Shown: positions 33,600 through 45,044 of the stretch, one piece after another
How positions within the stretch are numbered: the first letter of the stretch is position 1
How the letters are laid out: each line of letters begins with the position of its first letter
Assembly (NCBI GenBank): GCA_029582155.1
Contig: CM055901.1
Coordinates: 38,864,616-38,928,615, forward strand
DNA length: 64,000 nucleotides
Direction of reading: 5' to 3'
Source of the DNA: Panopea generosa
Lineage: Eukaryota; Mollusca; Bivalvia; Adapedonta; Hiatellidae
The notes under the pieces: model-generated
The model's input: the letters and a program-made list of their open reading frames with translations, nothing else
Told to the model about the DNA's origin: nothing
Databases searched by the model: none
Made by a program: the position numbers and the translations under genes

Positions 33600-35180
33600 A
33601 AAAAAATCAAATATCATATGAAGAATGTTTTTACAGTTTAAAGAAAATAAGGACTCAAAAAGCCCTTGACACTCATGATTCACAGTTGAATTTTACAAAA
33701 AAAAAATAGCGTGATATAGGACATTTTTTGGTAAGACCTATAAATGCAGGTTTCAATAAAGAAGAATTGTCTATATCACAAAAACAAGGTGTAATAACAT
33801 GTATCCCAAAGGAAACAAAGATAAAAAAAAATACTTAAAAAATTGGCGTCCCATTTCATTACTAAATGTGTCTTATAAAATTGCATCAGCAAGTATTGCG
33901 AATAGATTAAAACATATTTTGGGAGGTATTATTAATGAAGATCAAACAGGTTTCATCCCAAGCAGATATATAGGAGAAAATACAAGACTATTATATGATT
34001 TAATGTTTTATACTGAAAAGAATGGTATACCTGGACTATTACTTTTAATTGACTTTGAAAAAGCGTTTGACTCAGTTGCATGGTACTTTATTAAATTTTT
34101 ATAACTTTGGTCCAGATTTCAAAAAATGGATAGATATTTTTTATACAAATACAGAATCATGCTTTATTGTAAATGGACATCTCTCAGAAAGTTTTTTTCT
34201 TCAAAGAGGATGTCGTCCAAGGTGACCCAATATCACCATTCATCATTATTTTGTGTGCTGAAATACTTGCTGCCCTTGTCAGGAACAGTCCATATATTAG
34301 GGGAATAAATGTAGGATCCACAGAATATGTTATATCTCAGTTTGCGGACGATACATCTTTAATATTAGATGGTTCTGAAAAATCACTTAGAAACGCATTA
34401 AACGTGTTAAAATTCTATGCAAGAATCTCCGGCCTTAATATCAATCTAGATAAAACTAAAGTTGTATGGATAGGTGCAAATCGAGACTGCCAAACAAAAT
34501 TATGCAGTGATATACAACTTAACTGGGATAATAAATTTACTGTAATAGGTACAAACTTTTCAATAAATTTTGACTCGATGGTTAAGCTTAATTATGACAA
34601 TAAGATTCGAGAAATCAAGAATCTGCTTATTAAATGGTCAAGAAGAATTTTAACACCTATTGGAAAAATTATGGTTATTAAAACTTTAATCATTTCAAAA
34701 ATTATTCATCTTATTTTTGCATTGCCAAATTCCGAAACTATAACAGAACTTAACTTGCTATTTTTTCTAATTTTTATGGAATGGAAAACCAGATAAAATA
34801 AAAATAACAATTATTTATAAAGACTACTCGCTAGGGGGACTTAGAATGATAAATCTTGAATCATTTATTGCAGCTATAAAAATTACATGGATAAAAAGAA
34901 TATTACAAGGTGAAAAAAAAAATTAGAAATCTTTAAAGTTTCATATAAGCCACGTATACATTTTAACACATTTGGAACTGTATTTATTGAAAAACATTTA
35001 GATAAAGTTAAAAGTCCCTTCTGGAGAGATGTTTTTAATTGCTATATGAAATTTTTAAAACAAGTTACACCATATTTATGGCATGAATTTTCAAGTGATA
35101 CCACTATGGCATAATCCTAATATTAAGGTCAGAGGTTTGAGTGTTTTTATTGATAGATATTTCAAGAAAGGTCTTATTAT
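33600..35180 (+). pseudogene. L1/Tx1-like reverse transcriptase, frameshifted
   Basis: The order is NWRPISLLNVSYKIASASIA, NRLKHILGGIINEDQTGFIP, the catalytic motif LLLIDFEKAFDSVAW, then after a shift DVVQGDPISPFIIILCAEIL and the second catalytic motif ISQFADDTSLIL, and SGLNINLDKTKVVWIGA. The C-terminal side continues GGLRMINLESFIAAIKITWI and PLWHNPNIKVRG with YFKKGLI, where an insertion interrupts it near 35181. The NEDQTGFI form and GDPISP are typical of L1/Tx1. Both catalytic motifs survive, but stops break the frame. Confidence 0.87.
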
Positions 35181-36345
35181 CGAGGTACAGAGTCATTTGC
35201 AAAAGTTGCAGGCCTTTGTAGCCGTAATAGTAAATGGATGTATAATACTATATTGTGCATATGTGTGGATTTACTGTTATACCAATGATAATAATAATAA
35301 AAAAATAAATCCTTTCTTTCTTATTAATGATTTGTTAATGTTTTTAGGATATAATTAAAATAAATATGTTGTATGGTTTATCTTTTATTTACATACATAA
35401 TATAATAAAAAGTAAAGACAATACAAAAAATATTTTAACATTATGCTTGAGTAGATATAGTCCTTCTCGTGGGGTCCTTAGTAGGATCGTTTCCTTTCAT
35501 TTATGGCATTCTATCCTTATCAATGAACGTATTTGAACGTTCATTTCATCATTGTCAGGACTCTGAAAACAAAAAAGAAAACAGTAAGATGTCACGAAAA
35601 TATAAAAATTGTAACTACAATTTCATTCTTAATCATCATATAAAATTGTTATTATTACCGGTAATAAGAGTATCATTTTCTTTAAAAGTAAATTCATTGT
35701 ATTTTTGTTTCTCCGTTTTATTTTTACAGTAAAATTTAGAAATGCAATTCACCACATCATAAAAGACCATCGATATCACTCAAATAAGCAGATTTACACA
35801 AGCTTCTAAAGCTATTTTCTGTATCCTTTCCACATAATTCGTTAAACGTATGACTTTATTGTTAAATGTATGCTAAATATATGTACTTATGTGAATAAAA
35901 TATTGTTTAAACTAACAATTAACCAATTAAAAGATGCAAACTTGATGGCTTTCATTCTTCGTAGCCAATTGTTTTTGACAGGTTGCATATTCTATCGACC
36001 ACAAAGTTTGTTTTTACAACACTCTCTCCGGTGTCCTTTATGGCTTTGTTTACCTGAAAACGTCACACCTTTAACGACAACCACAAATCGGCTCGTTGAT
36101 TATGGCGTAAATTTTTCCTCGAGGCATCTTTGGTCACACACGTGGTCGTAATTAAGGATGTGAAAATAGAACAAAGACCGCACTTGGGACAGATTTGGTG
36201 GTCGTAATACCGGATTAACGGGTTGCCCGTATTATCGGGGTTACCGACCATTGAATAAAGAAGGAAAATTCTGCCCCCCCCAAAAAATGCCCGTAATAGC
36301 GGGGTGGTCTTAATATCGGGGTGGTCGTTAGGTGGGGTTTTACTG
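35181..36345. mobile_element. DNA-element insertion(s) in the L1-like LINE
   Basis: About 1.17 kb of unrelated sequence separates the L1-like segments KKGLI and INDLLNSNGKF. Its right end reads GGGGTTTTACTG followed by TA, the complement of the CAGTAAAACCCC terminus seen in pogo/Tigger-like elements. Repeated GGTGGTCGTAAT and ATATCGGGGTGGTC lie just inside (36175-36345). I could not find a matching left terminus, so more than one event is possible. No transposase frame is present. Confidence 0.5.
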
Positions 36346-36347
36346 TA

Positions 36348-37451
36348 TATGTTTTATCAATGATTTATTGAACAGTAACGGAAAGTTTATGACACTTGCT
36401 GAAATGACACAACAATATGGTGTTGTAACACACTTTTTAGAATATTCTGGACTCGTATCTGCTTTAAGGACATATCTAGGTACCTTTTCCTTTTCACACT
36501 CTAGCTCTAAAGCAAAGAATCCATTATTTCCTTTGCCAATTTTATTTAGAAATAAAAAATTATGTAGATACATACATGATAGGATTAAATCAAAACCTGA
36601 ATCTCCATTAGCATCCAAAAAATGGGCAAATGATTTTAACTTAAATGGAGAATCAGTCGTAACTAAGAGATTTAATATCCCTTTTAAATGCAGCAATGGC
36701 ACTAATCTGCAATGGTTTCAATGCAGAATAAATCATCAAATATTGGGTACAAATCATCTTTTAGAAAAATGATTGATTGATTGAATATTTAGCGTCATTA
36801 TTATGCCATCAAGGGCTAACAGACGATCAGTTAACCTAACCACTGTTTCCTGGGATTAACCAGTACTCGAGCACACCCCGTCTCCGCAAGTAACTGATAA
36901 CTTTCCAACTTGAATCAGTGGTGAGAGACGAATGATAATGAGACAAAATGTCGTATATCAATCATCATGGAGACTGTTGCCGGGCGGGGGATTCGAACTC
37001 ACGACCCTTGGATTGATAGTCAGACGCGTAACCGACTGAGCTAATTTTTTAGAAAAAAATGAACATTAGTAACTCCAACCTTTGTTTATTTTGCAAAACG
37101 CATGATGAGACACTTATAAAACACTAATTCTGTGAATATAGGGTCACAAAATTATTTTGGGCCAATCTTGAACACTTTTTAAATAAAAAATGCCCAACAA
37201 AAGATATAAAATGGCAAGATATTGATCTAGTTTTGGGCAACAAAAAATTCGATGATGTTATTAATAATATACTGTTTTCTGCAAAGTATTATATATTTAA
37301 ACAAAGATTAAAAGATTCAGAGCCTGAAATAACCAGTTCAAAAATATACATTAGGACACAATACAACATAGGAAGATGTATCGCTCAGAAAAACTTAGAA
37401 ATACAACAATTTGAAAACATGTGGACTCCATATATGAGCATTCTAGATTGA
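36348..37451 (+). pseudogene. L1-like ORF2 C-terminus with zinc knuckle, split by a SINE
   Basis: The first block runs INDLLNSNGKFMTLAEMTQQ to WFQCRINHQILGTNHLLEK (ending at 36771). After the SINE it resumes with NLCLFCKTHDETLIKH, a C-x2-C plus H/C cluster like the L1 C-terminal knuckle, and then a 72-codon frame to the stop near 37451. One stop interrupts the knuckle. Confidence 0.8.
36773..37044 (-). mobile_element. tRNA-derived SINE (family S1, copy 1)
   Basis: On the minus strand it begins TTAGCTCAGTCGGTTACG (A box) and has the B box GTCGTGAGTTCGAATCCC, so it has a tRNA-type pol III promoter. A central body with CCACTGATTCAAGTTGGAAA and a 3' segment with TGTTAGCCCTTGATGGCATA follow, ending in ATCA repeats. 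It is flanked by near-identical TTTTAGAAAAA-type duplications at 36759-36772 and 37047-37062. A second copy lies at 59765-60015. Confidence 0.88.
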
Positions 37452-37867
37452 TGTAAACACTTAAACATATTCAACATACCATAGTTTTAGTCTATAGGTG
37501 TATGTATATATATATTATATATGTATGTTTATGTTTTCAGATGTACACATTTGTTATATGATGTATATATAATATAACTTCATGTTCCATAAGTTTTTAT
37601 GAAAACCATAAACACTAACTTCCGATCTGATCTTGAAAATCGCATATAAATTGTTTTTTATATTTAAAAAATGATGTATACTAATTAAAAGAAACGTAAA
37701 CCCAATACATACAAAATGTATAGCATTGTATTAAATAAATTTATTATAACTACTATAGATTTTTCCCCAGTATTAACAAGGAATGATATATATCCTTTAT
37801 GAATAACAAAGGATATAAAGACAAATTTCTGCAGAATGTTTTCATGAATCATTTAAAACAGTTCGCA

Positions 37868-37900
<33 letters not shown>

Positions 37901-38620
37901 CGTATATGTATACATGTATGTGAAAACTTATATGGTGCATTCTATTTTTTGCGTTTCATGCTTTTGCAACATTGATCTTTTATTAATTTCATAGGCAGTA
38001 AATCAAATATATATATATATTTACAGATCTTAGGCATGATTCTTTCAAGCATTTTTGCTTTCATAAAATACCCAGAGTTAACAAAGAATAAATATTTACA
38101 TATACAAAAATGAATTCACTTTTGTAGAGACAATTTTCATTTGTATGCTTTTTGATGTATTATGAAGGTTTCCTAGTGAATAAGATTTGATAATTCCATT
38201 GTTAAATGTAAACAGCAACATAATCAGAAGACGAATTATAAAAAAAAAAATTAAAAAAAAAGGTCAAAAATATTTTTTAGATTTTGCTTTTCTTAACTGT
38301 ATGTTGTTGTGTTGTTTTTTTTTGTTTTTTTTTTGTTGTTGTATTTTCTTTTCTTTTAACTTTCTAATTATTTAAGAGAAAAAAATCACACTCAAAACAT
38401 TGATTTGCTGCCTCCAAAATTGACGCTAACTTAATAGCACCATATGGTAAAATTCAATGTTATTCACTATTCAAATAATATAATTAAAATAAGATAGTAT
38501 CTGTAGAAAATAATCTGTTATTTATATATGTAAATACTATACATGTTGTTAATTGAAATTGTATTAGCCTATTGTAATATCTCATGTATTGGAGAATGAA
38601 ATTAAAAAATTACAAAAAAA
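37452..38620 (+). other. 3' untranslated region of the L1-like LINE
   Basis: It is AT-rich with TA dinucleotide runs near 37875-37900. It ends GAATGAAATTAAAAAATTAC and an A run directly before the right target duplication. No gene is seen. Confidence 0.6.
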
Positions 38621-38632
38621 AAATTAAAATTA

Positions 38633-39125
38633 TATTCAACTTGTGAAAAATGTGGGCATGAAAAAGAGGATGCCGAACACTATTTCATGCAATGTCCTTC
38701 CTTTTTAAACGATCGACTTCGTCTCTTTTATGCTACACGTCACCTTCATCCTTTAAGTGTTAAAATCCTGTTACACGGGAGAGATGACATTTCAGACAAT
38801 GAAAATATTGTTGTATTCAACAATGTCCAAACTTATATTAAAGACACTAAACGTTTTTTTGATTAAGAATATATCTTATTAAGTTTTAGTATTTACCTCA
38901 CAGTGGAGCCCCTCATTTAAGGTCAACATCGGAAGCACATAGTTAATCAATGTATCTTATTTCATTTTTTCTTCTTGCTTCATATATGAATATGTTTTAT
39001 TGCCATCTTGATTGTTTTTTGTAAATAATTTGTTTTTGGGAAGGGCCGATTTTAATGTTAGATAACTTGTGGCCCAACCCTTTTGCTACTACATGTATAC
39101 AAAAAACCAATAAAATATGTTTAAA
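38633..39125 (+). pseudogene. L2/CR1-like LINE, 3' portion: zinc-finger C-terminus and 3' UTR
   Basis: After the right target duplication the L2-like frame resumes with CEKCGHEKEDAEHYFMQCPS, a C-x2-C...H...C finger, and runs to a TAA at 38864-38866. The 3' UTR has a possible hairpin (GGGAAGGGCC with GGCCCAACCC near 39040-39080) and AATAAAATATG near 39110. With the insertion conceptually absent, the frame continues unbroken from the block ending at 32186. Confidence 0.85.
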
Positions 39126-39221
39126 GTAATTAAAGAAGAAGAATCTTAAATGTGCAGTAAATACAATCATTTTTAATTATTTGTTCAAAGTTTACCATCA
39201 TCAAAAATTTGAAACATTGTC

Positions 39222-39382
39222 AACCTTCTGTTTCAATATAAGTTCAGCAGACTAAATACAAGCCATAATAGTCCAGAACACATTAGTATCAATGAGTCCG
39301 AAATCAATCTTCTGCATCAGTATAAGTTCAGCAAACTAAATACAAGCCCTATAGTCAAAAACACATTAGTATCAATGAATCT
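39222..39382. repeat. Two-copy tandem repeat of about 80 bp
   Basis: The unit includes TATAAGTTCAGCA-ACTAAATACAAGCC and CACATTAGTATCAATGA. Copies lie at about 39222-39300 and 39306-39382. It is in the region downstream of the gypsy pol, where a 3' LTR would be expected; I did not find an LTR there. Confidence 0.75.
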
Positions 39383-39571
39383 TGAAAGTAAGGAGAAGCA
39401 AGATAAAATGCAAGTAGTGAATAAAAAAATAAGGGGCAGAACTAGTAAACAACAAGAAGAATTGTTGTAGGATTCACTACAGGAATTCTATATCATAAAG
39501 GTAAAAGGAATAGAAGACAGAGTAGCCACCTAGATTCATTTCAACAACATCAGTTCAAAACGAAAGTCAAT

Positions 39572-40760
39572 TTAATCACTGAAACTAATAAAGAATTTTG
39601 GTTTACATTTCCTTTTTTTTCCTTGCTTTGTATGGGTCTCTAAGTAATCATGAATTACCTTGCCATTGACATAGGGTTCATGTACCCATTTCTTTTCATT
39701 TATACTCATGCTGACTATTTTCTTCCTGTGCTTCTTTATCCTCCGTCTGTTGGATATTATCTTGAGCAGGTAATGGTTCTGGCAAGTTATTTTTGTGCCG
39801 TACCTGAACCGGTATATCTTGAATATTTTCGTTGGCTTCATGAGTTGGTCTTTTGTGAAACAATTTAAGCCTTGAAGCATTTACATTTACCCTTTGAATT
39901 GTATTTGTTTCAATATCTTTAAGAGTGTATGCGTAGTGTGGTCCCAACTCTATAATACGGTATGGGCCATCCACTTTTGATGCAATTTGGTACAAAATCT
40001 TTGTGGAACTTTTCCTGTCTTACTAAAACAGTGTCTCTAACCTTAAATGTAGGTCATGACGTGTTTTCGCTTTTTCCCGAGCTTTCTCCATATTGACATG
40101 TGCAATTTCTCTACTAATCTTCAGCTTAGCAGTAAGACTTTTGTAAGAATTGTTGAGCGTCCTGACCTAATGGCGGTTTTGGAATCAAAGTTGTGTCAAT
40201 AGGTAGGTGCATATCCTTTCCAAACATAAGTGCATATGGACTGAATCCACTACTTTCAGTACAGTGGGTTGCCCTGAATGGCATCATTATACTAGGAAGT
40301 AATGACGGCTAATTCATTTGGTCTTTTGAAATGTATGCTCTTAAGCTTTGAGCTAATGTACTGTTAACCCTTTCCACAGTTGCTTTTGTCTGTGGATGGT
40401 AGCTACTTGTGTGATGAGTACTAGTTGCCCCATATCTTGTAAAGATTTCGTTATACAAGACACTAGCAACCTCTTTTGCTTCCTGTGTTCTTAATGGGTG
40501 TGCTTCTGTCCATTTTGTAAAAGAATGTACAATAAGAAGTACATATTGAAATCCATCCTTGGTTTTAAGGAAGTGAACGTAGAATATCAATATGAAGTCT
40601 AGAAAATGGCCCCTCAACTGGTAATAGATTCATTGTCCGCTGGCATATATCACAAGTCCTTACATAATCTGTTATTTCTTGGTACATTTTGGGCCACCAG
40701 TACTTTTGTCTAATAGAACCAAAAGTTGGATGGATGAAAAATCTTGATTTATAGTTTCAA
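39572..40760 (-). pseudogene. Gypsy integrase with a deleted catalytic segment
   Basis: The N-terminal zinc finger is seen near 40620-40740 (KYWWPKMYQEI, then TCDICQ). The core has KTKDGFQYVLLIVHSFTKWT and EVASVLYNEIFTRYGA. It then jumps near 40428 directly to HHTSSYHPQT and ATVERVNSTL. Integrases of this group normally have about 25-30 residues there with the second catalytic aspartate, so that residue is missing. The C-terminal part has VDGPYRIIELG and RVNVNASRLKLFH. Frames shift between blocks. The domain assignment is firm; the enzyme cannot be active. Confidence 0.82.
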
Positions 40761-40879
40761 TTGTTTCTGTGATCACTTTCTACGCTATATTCATAGTGCT
40801 AATTTGTTCATTAATATCATGAGATGGTTTAGAGATTTCAATAATCTCAATATTTGTGAAAGTTGTATGTAGCTTATCA

Positions 40880-42490
40880 TAATCAGTCCTAGATAGTGCA
40901 TCTGCATTTTGATTTTTGGTTCCCTTTCGGTGTTTAATCTCAAAGTCAAAATTTTGAAGTTTTGTTGACCACCTACCAAGTCTACCTGAAAGATCTTTTT
41001 GAGTCTTTAACCATTGGAGAGATTTGTGGTCAGTGAATACCTTAAAAGGTCTGTGAGTTAAGTAATGTTTGAACAGCTAGACATTCTAAATCTGAAACGC
41101 TTCATTTTTTTTCATCAGGACGAATAGCCTTTCCTCCATATGAAACAACATATTCTCTTCCTTCTTCATCAATTTGACCAAGTATATAGCCTAAAGCAAT
41201 AACCACTGCTGACATCAGTTGTTAAAATAAAATCCCTATTCATATCAGGAAACCATATTATTGGTAGGCTCTTAAAAGCTAATTGAAGTTTTTAGTGTTC
41301 CAAATGCATGTTTACAGTCATCTGTCCAATTACCAGGTGAAAAGTTTCGTTTGACCTCTTTTTTCAATAAACCATTTTAAGGTACGCATATTTTTGCAAA
41401 ATTCAGGACATACCGACGATAATAGTTGCATAGTCCTAAGAAACCTCTCAATTCTTTTTGGGTCGTTGGAACTGGAATGTTTTTTTATTGTATTTGTCTT
41501 TTCCGTGTCGACACTAACACCATTTTCAGTGAGAATGTGGTCGAGAAACATAACCTTGTAAACTGGCACTTTGAAGGTTTCAACGTGAGATTTGCATCTC
41601 TTAATCGCTGAAACACTTCATCAAGATATTTAAGATACGTTTCAAAATCTGAACTGAACACTAAAATGTCATCGATGTAACAGAGCACATATTTCCAATT
41701 GAGCCCCTTTAGAACGAGTATCATATGTAACTGGAAACTCATAGCAGCGTTACGGAGTCCAAATGGCATACGAAGGAACTCGAATTCACCCTCATGTGTG
41801 ACAAATGCTGCGTTGTGTCTTGTTTGAGGATCAAGATTAATTTGGTAAAAAGCCGAATTCAAATCATCAAAAACTTTCTCAAGTGTAGGCAATGGTTGAG
41901 AGATGGGTGTCGTAATTTGATTTAATTTTCTGTAATCAATAGCAAATCTCCAGGAGTTGTCTTTCTTTTTTACAAGAACAACAGGAGAATTCCAGTAGTT
42001 AGTAGATTTGATTAAATTTGATGCCAACATTTTATAGGTTTGTATTTTAGTTTCTGCGTTTTTTTTTAATTAGATCCTGCCGGTAGAATGGCATGCGAAC
42101 AGGTTTTGCCTCAGGAATAGTTTCAATAGTATGTTGGTATAAATTTGTTTGACCAATTTCATCCAAAGACGTTGAGAAGATGTCCTTGTTTTTGTTTAGA
42201 AATTTTAGAAGTTTCTGTTTTTCCTGATCAGACAAATTTTCATTTTTAATATCAAACTGAATATTTTTGTTGTTTGCATTTTCCTGAGTAGTTCCTTTAG
42301 TTACATTTACATTAGAAACAGCAGTTGCGTTTTGATCATCATCAAAAGAGAAAATATCATTTTCATCTATGATATTAACATTTGCTAGAACTTTGTTGGT
42401 ATTCAGCTTAATATTAGATTTTTGTGGGGTTCACTATTTTCATAACTGCTTTGCTGTTTTTGGTTTTTACCAAACATCTAGCATCCACAA
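40880..42490 (-). pseudogene. Gypsy reverse transcriptase and RNase H, frameshifted
   Basis: Going leftward: a linker with TIETIPEAKPVRMPFYR; RT with SPVVLVKKKDNSWRFAIDYR and KLNQIT; the first catalytic motif with YQINLDPQTR; LRMPFGLRNA; and the second motif YIDDILVFS (about 41650). After shifts come FLDHILTENGVSVD and RNase H blocks with VFTDHKSLQWLKTQKDL and NADALSRTDY. The catalytic RT pair is intact. Stops and shifts split the frame at least five times. Confidence 0.88.
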
Positions 42491-42715
42491 GGTTTAAAGG
42501 GTAACCAAAATGCTAATTATTTTTTTTATATTATTTGAATAGAATCGATTAGAGGTTTATAGAAATGGTTTTGTTTTCATGAAATTCGCGCTTGTTCATC
42601 GGTAAATCAGGGAAACAGTAACGCACTACACCTCACGGAAATACACGAAAGAATTAACGGAGTTACCCGAACGAGGTTACCGATGACGTCATACCCATAA
42701 CGCGATCTAATTAAG

Positions 42716-42907
42716 ATGGCTGCAATGGACGAAAACATTTCACGAGAGAGTTATTTTAATGGGGATTCTGACGTAAGTGACATTTTATCGGACATCTCAG
42801 GCTCAAGCAGTGATTAAGAACACGAAACCCTAGATTATGGCATCCAACCATACCAGTTTGAACCGGCAGTACTCGATTAAGAATCAGATTATATACATAA
42901 TAATTAA
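42716..42907 (+). pseudogene. Acidic coding remnant in the TTAA element (IxPYxFEP type)
   Basis: From an ATG at 42716 the frame reads MAAMDENISRESYFNGDS and DVSDILSDISGSSSD, stops at 42815, continues EHETLDYGIQPYQFEPAVLD, stops again at 42878, and ends at 42907. Composition is acidic and serine-rich, then IQPYQFEP. From memory, this resembles the N-terminus of multi-copy invertebrate proteins with a P2X7-receptor C-terminal-type domain. That domain itself is not present. The identification is tentative; the frame and the stops are seen directly. Confidence 0.4.
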
Positions 42908-43921
42908 GGACTACCTTTACTACTAATAATAAATTAGTTCTACCTAAATTATAATTAATACAACTACTACATATTTATTATCAGATCAATTATTATGAAT
43001 AATTAATAACAATAATAGTAATGGTAGGTCTAGTAACAATTTATCAGTTAATATAATAATAAAAATAGAAATGACTTATTATTATTCTATTATGTGTTCC
43101 ATTACCATGCTACAATTTTACTTATGAAAAAAAAAACTCGTTTTATTACCTTCCCTTCTTGCGCATTTTTAAAAAGAACTATTATTTTTACATGTAGATC
43201 TACATGTCTGTAAATAAATTGCTTCTGTCATCAGAACAGATCAGAAAAGTTAAAGTTAGAATCGGACATGAATTCAAAATTTATCTAAATCATATTTATA
43301 AATTAATTACAACGTGATCTTTCACAGACGAACAGATAATTAAAAAAATAATTACTTATTATAATGACTAGCAGACATCATGCTGATCTGCGATGCCATA
43401 TGGTTTTATTGCCTCCTTGGTGGTATAAAAATTCCGGTCACAGGTGTCAACTGTGAAAACAGATCAGTATTGTCGCATATTTGCACGTGCATTTGATTAG
43501 TCCATATACCCCAGGACATATATCACGGCTTTGGTAAATTGCCGAAGTAAACTGACATAATTTACGACGCCCCCTCCCCAACTTCTAACCACCCGAAGCC
43601 ATAACGGTAAGTTATGGTAGCGGACAGGATCCTATCACAGTAGTCGAAATCAAAACAAACATTGATTTATTACCGTGGCAATTATCACAGTCAGGACGCA
43701 AATATAAAAATAGACCGCTGTACATTTTCGGAAAATAGAGTTGACCTAGATCTTTCTGGAAAATTCCATGACCTCGCGTGATCACTGGTATGGGTATTTA
43801 CGTTTGGACGCTATTTTTAAATGTAATCTATGGTGTCATGCATAATATTACTGCGCTGACTGCTATGCTACGCGAATATAAACAACATTTCCTACAATTT
43901 CTGATCCAACACGGTTTTCCC

Positions 43922-44339
43922 ATATTGGCGTGTGTAAGCGCTTAATTACGGATTTCTAATAATCATAAACAAGCAGAGCGATACGATCAGCCATGTTTGT
44001 TTACAGCGAATGACACGATGACAGGTCGGCGCGGTATTTTGTCGGTTATTCTGATTGGTTGACCCCCGGTGACGTCAATACGCCCCATATAGATGTGCGA
44101 ATTTATTTCAGGTGCGCCGATAAGATTTCCATATTGGCGTGTGTAAGCGCTTAATTACGGATTTCTAATAATCATAAACAAGCAGAGCGATACGATCAGC
44201 CATGTTTGTTTACAGCGAATGACACGATGACAGGTCGGCGCGGTATTTTGTCGGTTATTCTGATTGGTTGACCCCCGGTGACGTCAATACGCCCCATATA
44301 GATGTGCGAATTTATTTCAGGTGCGCCGATAAGATTTTA
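43922..44339. repeat. 209-bp tandem duplication (two identical copies)
   Basis: The unit starts ATATTGGCGTGTGTAAGCGC at 43922 and again at 44131. I read no difference between copies through to AAGATTT. It lies near the right end of the TTAA element. Confidence 0.9.
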
Positions 44340-44478
44340 CCTGTGTAACTGTGCTATATGGCAACCGATGTTGGTGTGCACTGGCGGATTATATTTAGAA
44401 AACCAATTTGAATTGATTAAGCATAAATTAGTTTTGCATTAAAGTAACCCTTTAAAGATTGTAATGTTACCGAAGGTT

Positions 44479-44892
44479 CTAAAAGCACAATATCATTTTT
44501 ATAGTCCTGAGAAAGACTACAATTGCAATTTCCATCTCTGCAGGTATATTGACAGGCTTTTGACTTCTAACATATCCAAATTTGCTATCGCAGATTAGAG
44601 CTAACTCATCCATAACTGTCATTACCCTATGGTGAAAGTCCATGATGTGATGTAAGTGCTCTAATACTGTGAAAGTTTGACATATGTTTAAACCAGATAT
44701 AGTTAAAGGTAAACTTACTTGACCAATAACTTGGTGTCGTTCACCACCAAAACCAACGCGAGCTAAATTTGAAGGTTGAATTTTATGCTCATTGTTTTTA
44801 TCAAATTTTTCCAGAGCCGACTTTTGAATGCAGCTCACACTGGCACCTAGATCTACTAAAGCTCTTGTTCGTTTATCATTTATATCTAACAA
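44479..44892 (-). pseudogene. Gypsy aspartic protease with altered active site
   Basis: The block ALVDLGASVSCIQKSALEKF aligns with the retropepsin active-site loop, where the family has D-T/S-G-A. Here the second residue is leucine. The flap-side block VGFGGERHQVIGQVSLPLTI follows. The right boundary joins the gag linker; the left end runs toward the TTAA insertion at 44451. Protease normally cuts the gag-pol polyprotein. Confidence 0.75.
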
Positions 44893-45044
44893 AATAGTGT
44901 TTCTGTTGCTACATTTACTTCTTCACAATTTTTGTTGCTTTCTACATTTTTGGTATCAGACTTTTTAGAATTCTTGGAATGTAGACAAGTATTGTTGCAA
45001 GGAATTTGTTGAGATTGTTTTTTAACTTGCTTAGTACATATTTT

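Larger units (their letters stand above)
32199..38620 (+). mobile_element. L1/Tx1-like LINE inserted in the L2-like LINE
   Basis: The element runs from just after the left target duplication to an A-rich tail at 38612-38620. It carries an L1/Tx1-type endonuclease, RT and C-terminal zinc knuckle in the same orientation as its host LINE. It contains its own insertions at about 35181-36345 and 36773-37044. No ORF1 precedes the endonuclease, so it may be 5' truncated or have lost ORF1. Confidence 0.88.
42498..44451. mobile_element. 1.95-kb TTAA-flanked inverted-repeat element (Kolobok/T2- or piggyBac-like)
   Basis: TTAA lies on both sides (42494-42497 and 44452-44455). The ends are inverted: AGGGTAACCAAAATGC at the left and AGGGTTACTTTAATGC at the right on the other strand. 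TTAA targets with AGGG-type ends are known for the Kolobok/T2 group; piggyBac also uses TTAA. Joining the flanks restores an open gypsy frame, which proves an insertion. It has no transposase but does hold a short acidic coding remnant and a 209-bp tandem duplication. Confidence 0.8.
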
